Below, one piece after another: positions 63,701-64,000 of a stretch of 64,000 nucleotides of DNA. Both the position numbers and the translations under genes were made by a program. Positions within the stretch are counted from its first letter, which is position 1. The number at the start of each line of letters is the position of its first letter. Source of the stretch: an uncultured Clostridia bacterium. GTDB taxonomy: Bacteria > Bacillota > Clostridia > TANB77 > CAG-508. The DNA lies in the NCBI GenBank assembly GCA_934182465.1, contig CAKPRG010000003.1, forward strand, positions 174,239 to 238,238, in the 5' to 3' direction. The notes below the pieces were generated by a model. That model saw only the letters and a list, made by a program, of their open reading frames with translations, was not told the origin of the DNA and did no database searches.

Positions 63701-63716
63701 ATTTTCTTTTGTTCAT
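60708..63716 (-). CDS. Pilin-like leucine-rich-repeat surface protein with an EF-hand loop
   Basis: The 1002-residue protein starts with a basic leader and a type IV prepilin-like junction and helix (TGITLIALVISIIVMLILAG, from residue 31). The fifth mature residue is Ala rather than the usual Glu. A globular segment of ~130 residues follows, then an EF-hand-type loop (residues 222-233, DTNGDGKLSSQE). The remainder is many leucine-rich repeats (for example LTYLNMSTNQLND, LTTVNLSRNFIS) to the C-terminus. There is no LPxTG sorting signal. It is probably displayed at the surface as a pseudopilin-type adhesin. AGGAGG precedes the ATG. Confidence 0.82.
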   Translation of the reverse strand: MNKRKSFQVKCDINEKKIFNNNINRKNKKQTGITLIALVISIIVMLILAGVSLNATIGDNGIITQAQNATYVQSCAVLEDWLNQMYVTNYDNLENENNKIVGIMKLGADWIYQPANNGYGSLNYIVDSEGKALYLIQKNNLPEEIKNQIKGGELNGKTANYTNYLKLEDVYGVTSNLEVYYCSNGKDSIMGIDDSNLDEDEPSRTVISDLNAGLGKLLSNFDTNGDGKLSSQEVSGIKNITIDSNTGINSLNDIYNLYSLEKLTLENVNLSNLTGIENCSKLDYIFIKSSTIGDYSAIGKLGSKLKRLYFLYATNDEVNKLGEGLSNYDLPNLNYLGFFAKYDANVEYFFNEPTYRSTQSETTNLTDISGLKKLTQTTKNAIKYLYINDNKITSIEVLADFSNLYYIRAQNNQITSMRGLENKNNLTYLNMSTNQLNDTTDSKNSEVDVLSAIAGNKKLYWLDLKGNKIKWISYLKECTSLKYLYLDGIETINDEDMAEIKDFIKNAKNTVYSSKYSLSLIDNNIKKLDLSSQKITVSQFKSLKNCINLTYLSLYNTTFTNDAGTNLNENELNNLLNEVLPNFTKLTELSLYNIKFSNMTFISKIPNIVMLDLRNTLVTTEGTTGMTLLENNQKLGVLAINNSNIDLSKMQNTINRLAKSGATPSSEGTTSHILGAHCSSLICNNTTVLKTLENCTNITNLAFGMQSYSYYNTNFDLDLTKCTKLVGVTFQYITLGTVKLPNSVTYLTSTANNTKYELPTDSKLAQVYFRENSNIQSLLSELANKCKKLTNLEIFYNSRVTDFGVLKGCTALNILKVTGAQWTGKVNYTNINTLNNLKDLSSLKTIHFNWLTLKDLNCISDLKSLNTLQVYNTNVADISAISNLTNLTTISMTDNAITDVSAFNGLNNLTTVNLSRNFISSGINGMQNLVNLENLNISSNSLTDTSTYIDSNGKQIRYNVLEIFTTLNKNAKLKTLDISNNSGIIDNTILTGSGTNWSSLKK

Positions 63717-64000
63717 ATGCTTCTTTCCTCCTATGTTTTTATAAATTTTATAGAGAAAAGAGTATTAAAATATTCTTTTCTCTCAATCCATAAAACAAAA
63801 TTGCAAAGATTGCTACTTTTGTTTATTGAAAGAAAACCATTCCAATTGTTTAGAATAAAACATTTTTATTCCAACACAAAAAGCACTAATTAATTTAGTG
63901 CTATCTAATAATTTTCAAATTCTAGTTTTAATTTGTATCATTAGACGACTTTTTATTTTCATTTTTATGGATTTGCTTCTTTAAGTTCGAAACTTAAAGA
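63717..64000. other. Gene-free right edge with three hairpins
   Basis: It contains palindromes AGAGAAAAGA/TCTTTTCTCT (63752-63783), AGCACTAA/TTAGTGCT (63881-63902) and CTTTAAGTT/AACTTAAAG at the window end. The first lies in the leader of the LRR gene and the last could be a terminator for a gene beyond the edge. No ORF is seen. Confidence 0.5.

Noticed and set aside
57040..63716. Sortase-pilus locus linking the sortase with the LRR protein
   Set aside because: The LRR protein lacks an LPxTG-type signal, and the two are separated by an unrelated U32 gene on the other strand.

Overview
The window is AT-rich (about a quarter G+C by eye) and looks like a chromosomal segment of an uncultured fermentative, Gram-positive, Clostridia-like Firmicute. 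The evidence is low-GC codon use, AGGAGG-type ribosome binding sites, frequent TTG starts, a McsA-McsB-ClpC locus, a PASTA kinase with PP2C phosphatase, a sortase, RqcH and YlmH, and a Pta-AckA acetate pathway. No transposase, prophage, plasmid or CRISPR module is visible. Accessory signal consists of small palindromic repeats and several lineage-type proteins of unknown function.

Layout. 0-3 kb: protein quality control (mcsA-mcsB-clpC, minus strand, clpC cut by the window edge) with a CIRCE operator upstream and no adjacent ctsR. 3-7.5 kb: a tandem inverted-repeat array, a two-component system, an LD-carboxypeptidase and a DUF308 membrane protein. 7.7-10.7 kb: an FtsZ without a C-terminal tail, then rqcH. 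10.7-15.5 kb: pta followed by three tandem, intact acetate kinase genes. 15.7-17.9 kb: an unknown two-gene unit. 17.9-24.8 kb: nth, a bactofilin-like membrane protein, rpe and rlmN-prpC-prkC. 24.9-25.1 kb: a nested inverted-repeat element. 25.2-35.4 kb: a seven-gene ABC-transporter-dependent surface polysaccharide operon. 35.7-38.1 kb: dapA, an HD protein and dapB. 38.7-46.4 kb: a membrane J-domain protein, pyk, glgP, an unknown membrane protein and cdd. 46.5-50 kb: ylmH, dxs and a polyprenol/diacylglycerol-kinase-like protein. 50-52 kb: a YhcG-type PDDEXK protein with a short partner, tRNA-Gln and a small ORF. 52.3-55.5 kb: a cysteine desulfurase, tsf and rpsB. 55.7-56.9 kb: a small membrane protein preceded by a long structured RNA. 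57-63.7 kb: a sortase, a U32 peptidase (RlhA-like), a small membrane protein and a 1002-residue pilin-like leucine-rich-repeat protein.

The most notable item is the roughly 600-nt untranslated minus-strand transcript unit at about 56.28-56.89 kb. It has its own promoter and a terminator, and lies directly upstream of a 182-residue basic membrane protein containing a D-x3-D motif. This matches the arrangement of OLE RNA and its membrane partner OapA. The identification rests on gene order, RNA size, structure and protein features read by eye, and needs a covariance-model search. Other points of interest are the HrcA-type (CIRCE) control of the mcs-clp locus, an McsB with altered catalytic and docking motifs, three acetate kinases in a row, an inverted-repeat family whose arms covary between copies, and a 1255-residue methyltransferase/coiled-coil/double-glycosyltransferase fusion next to its own partial paralogue.

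Working together, pyk, glgP, pta and the ackA genes point to glycogen or sugar fermentation to acetate. The dap genes, LD-carboxypeptidase, FtsZ, PASTA kinase, polysaccharide operon and sortase build and regulate the envelope. rqcH, ylmH, rlmN, rpsB, tsf and tRNA-Gln serve translation and its rescue.
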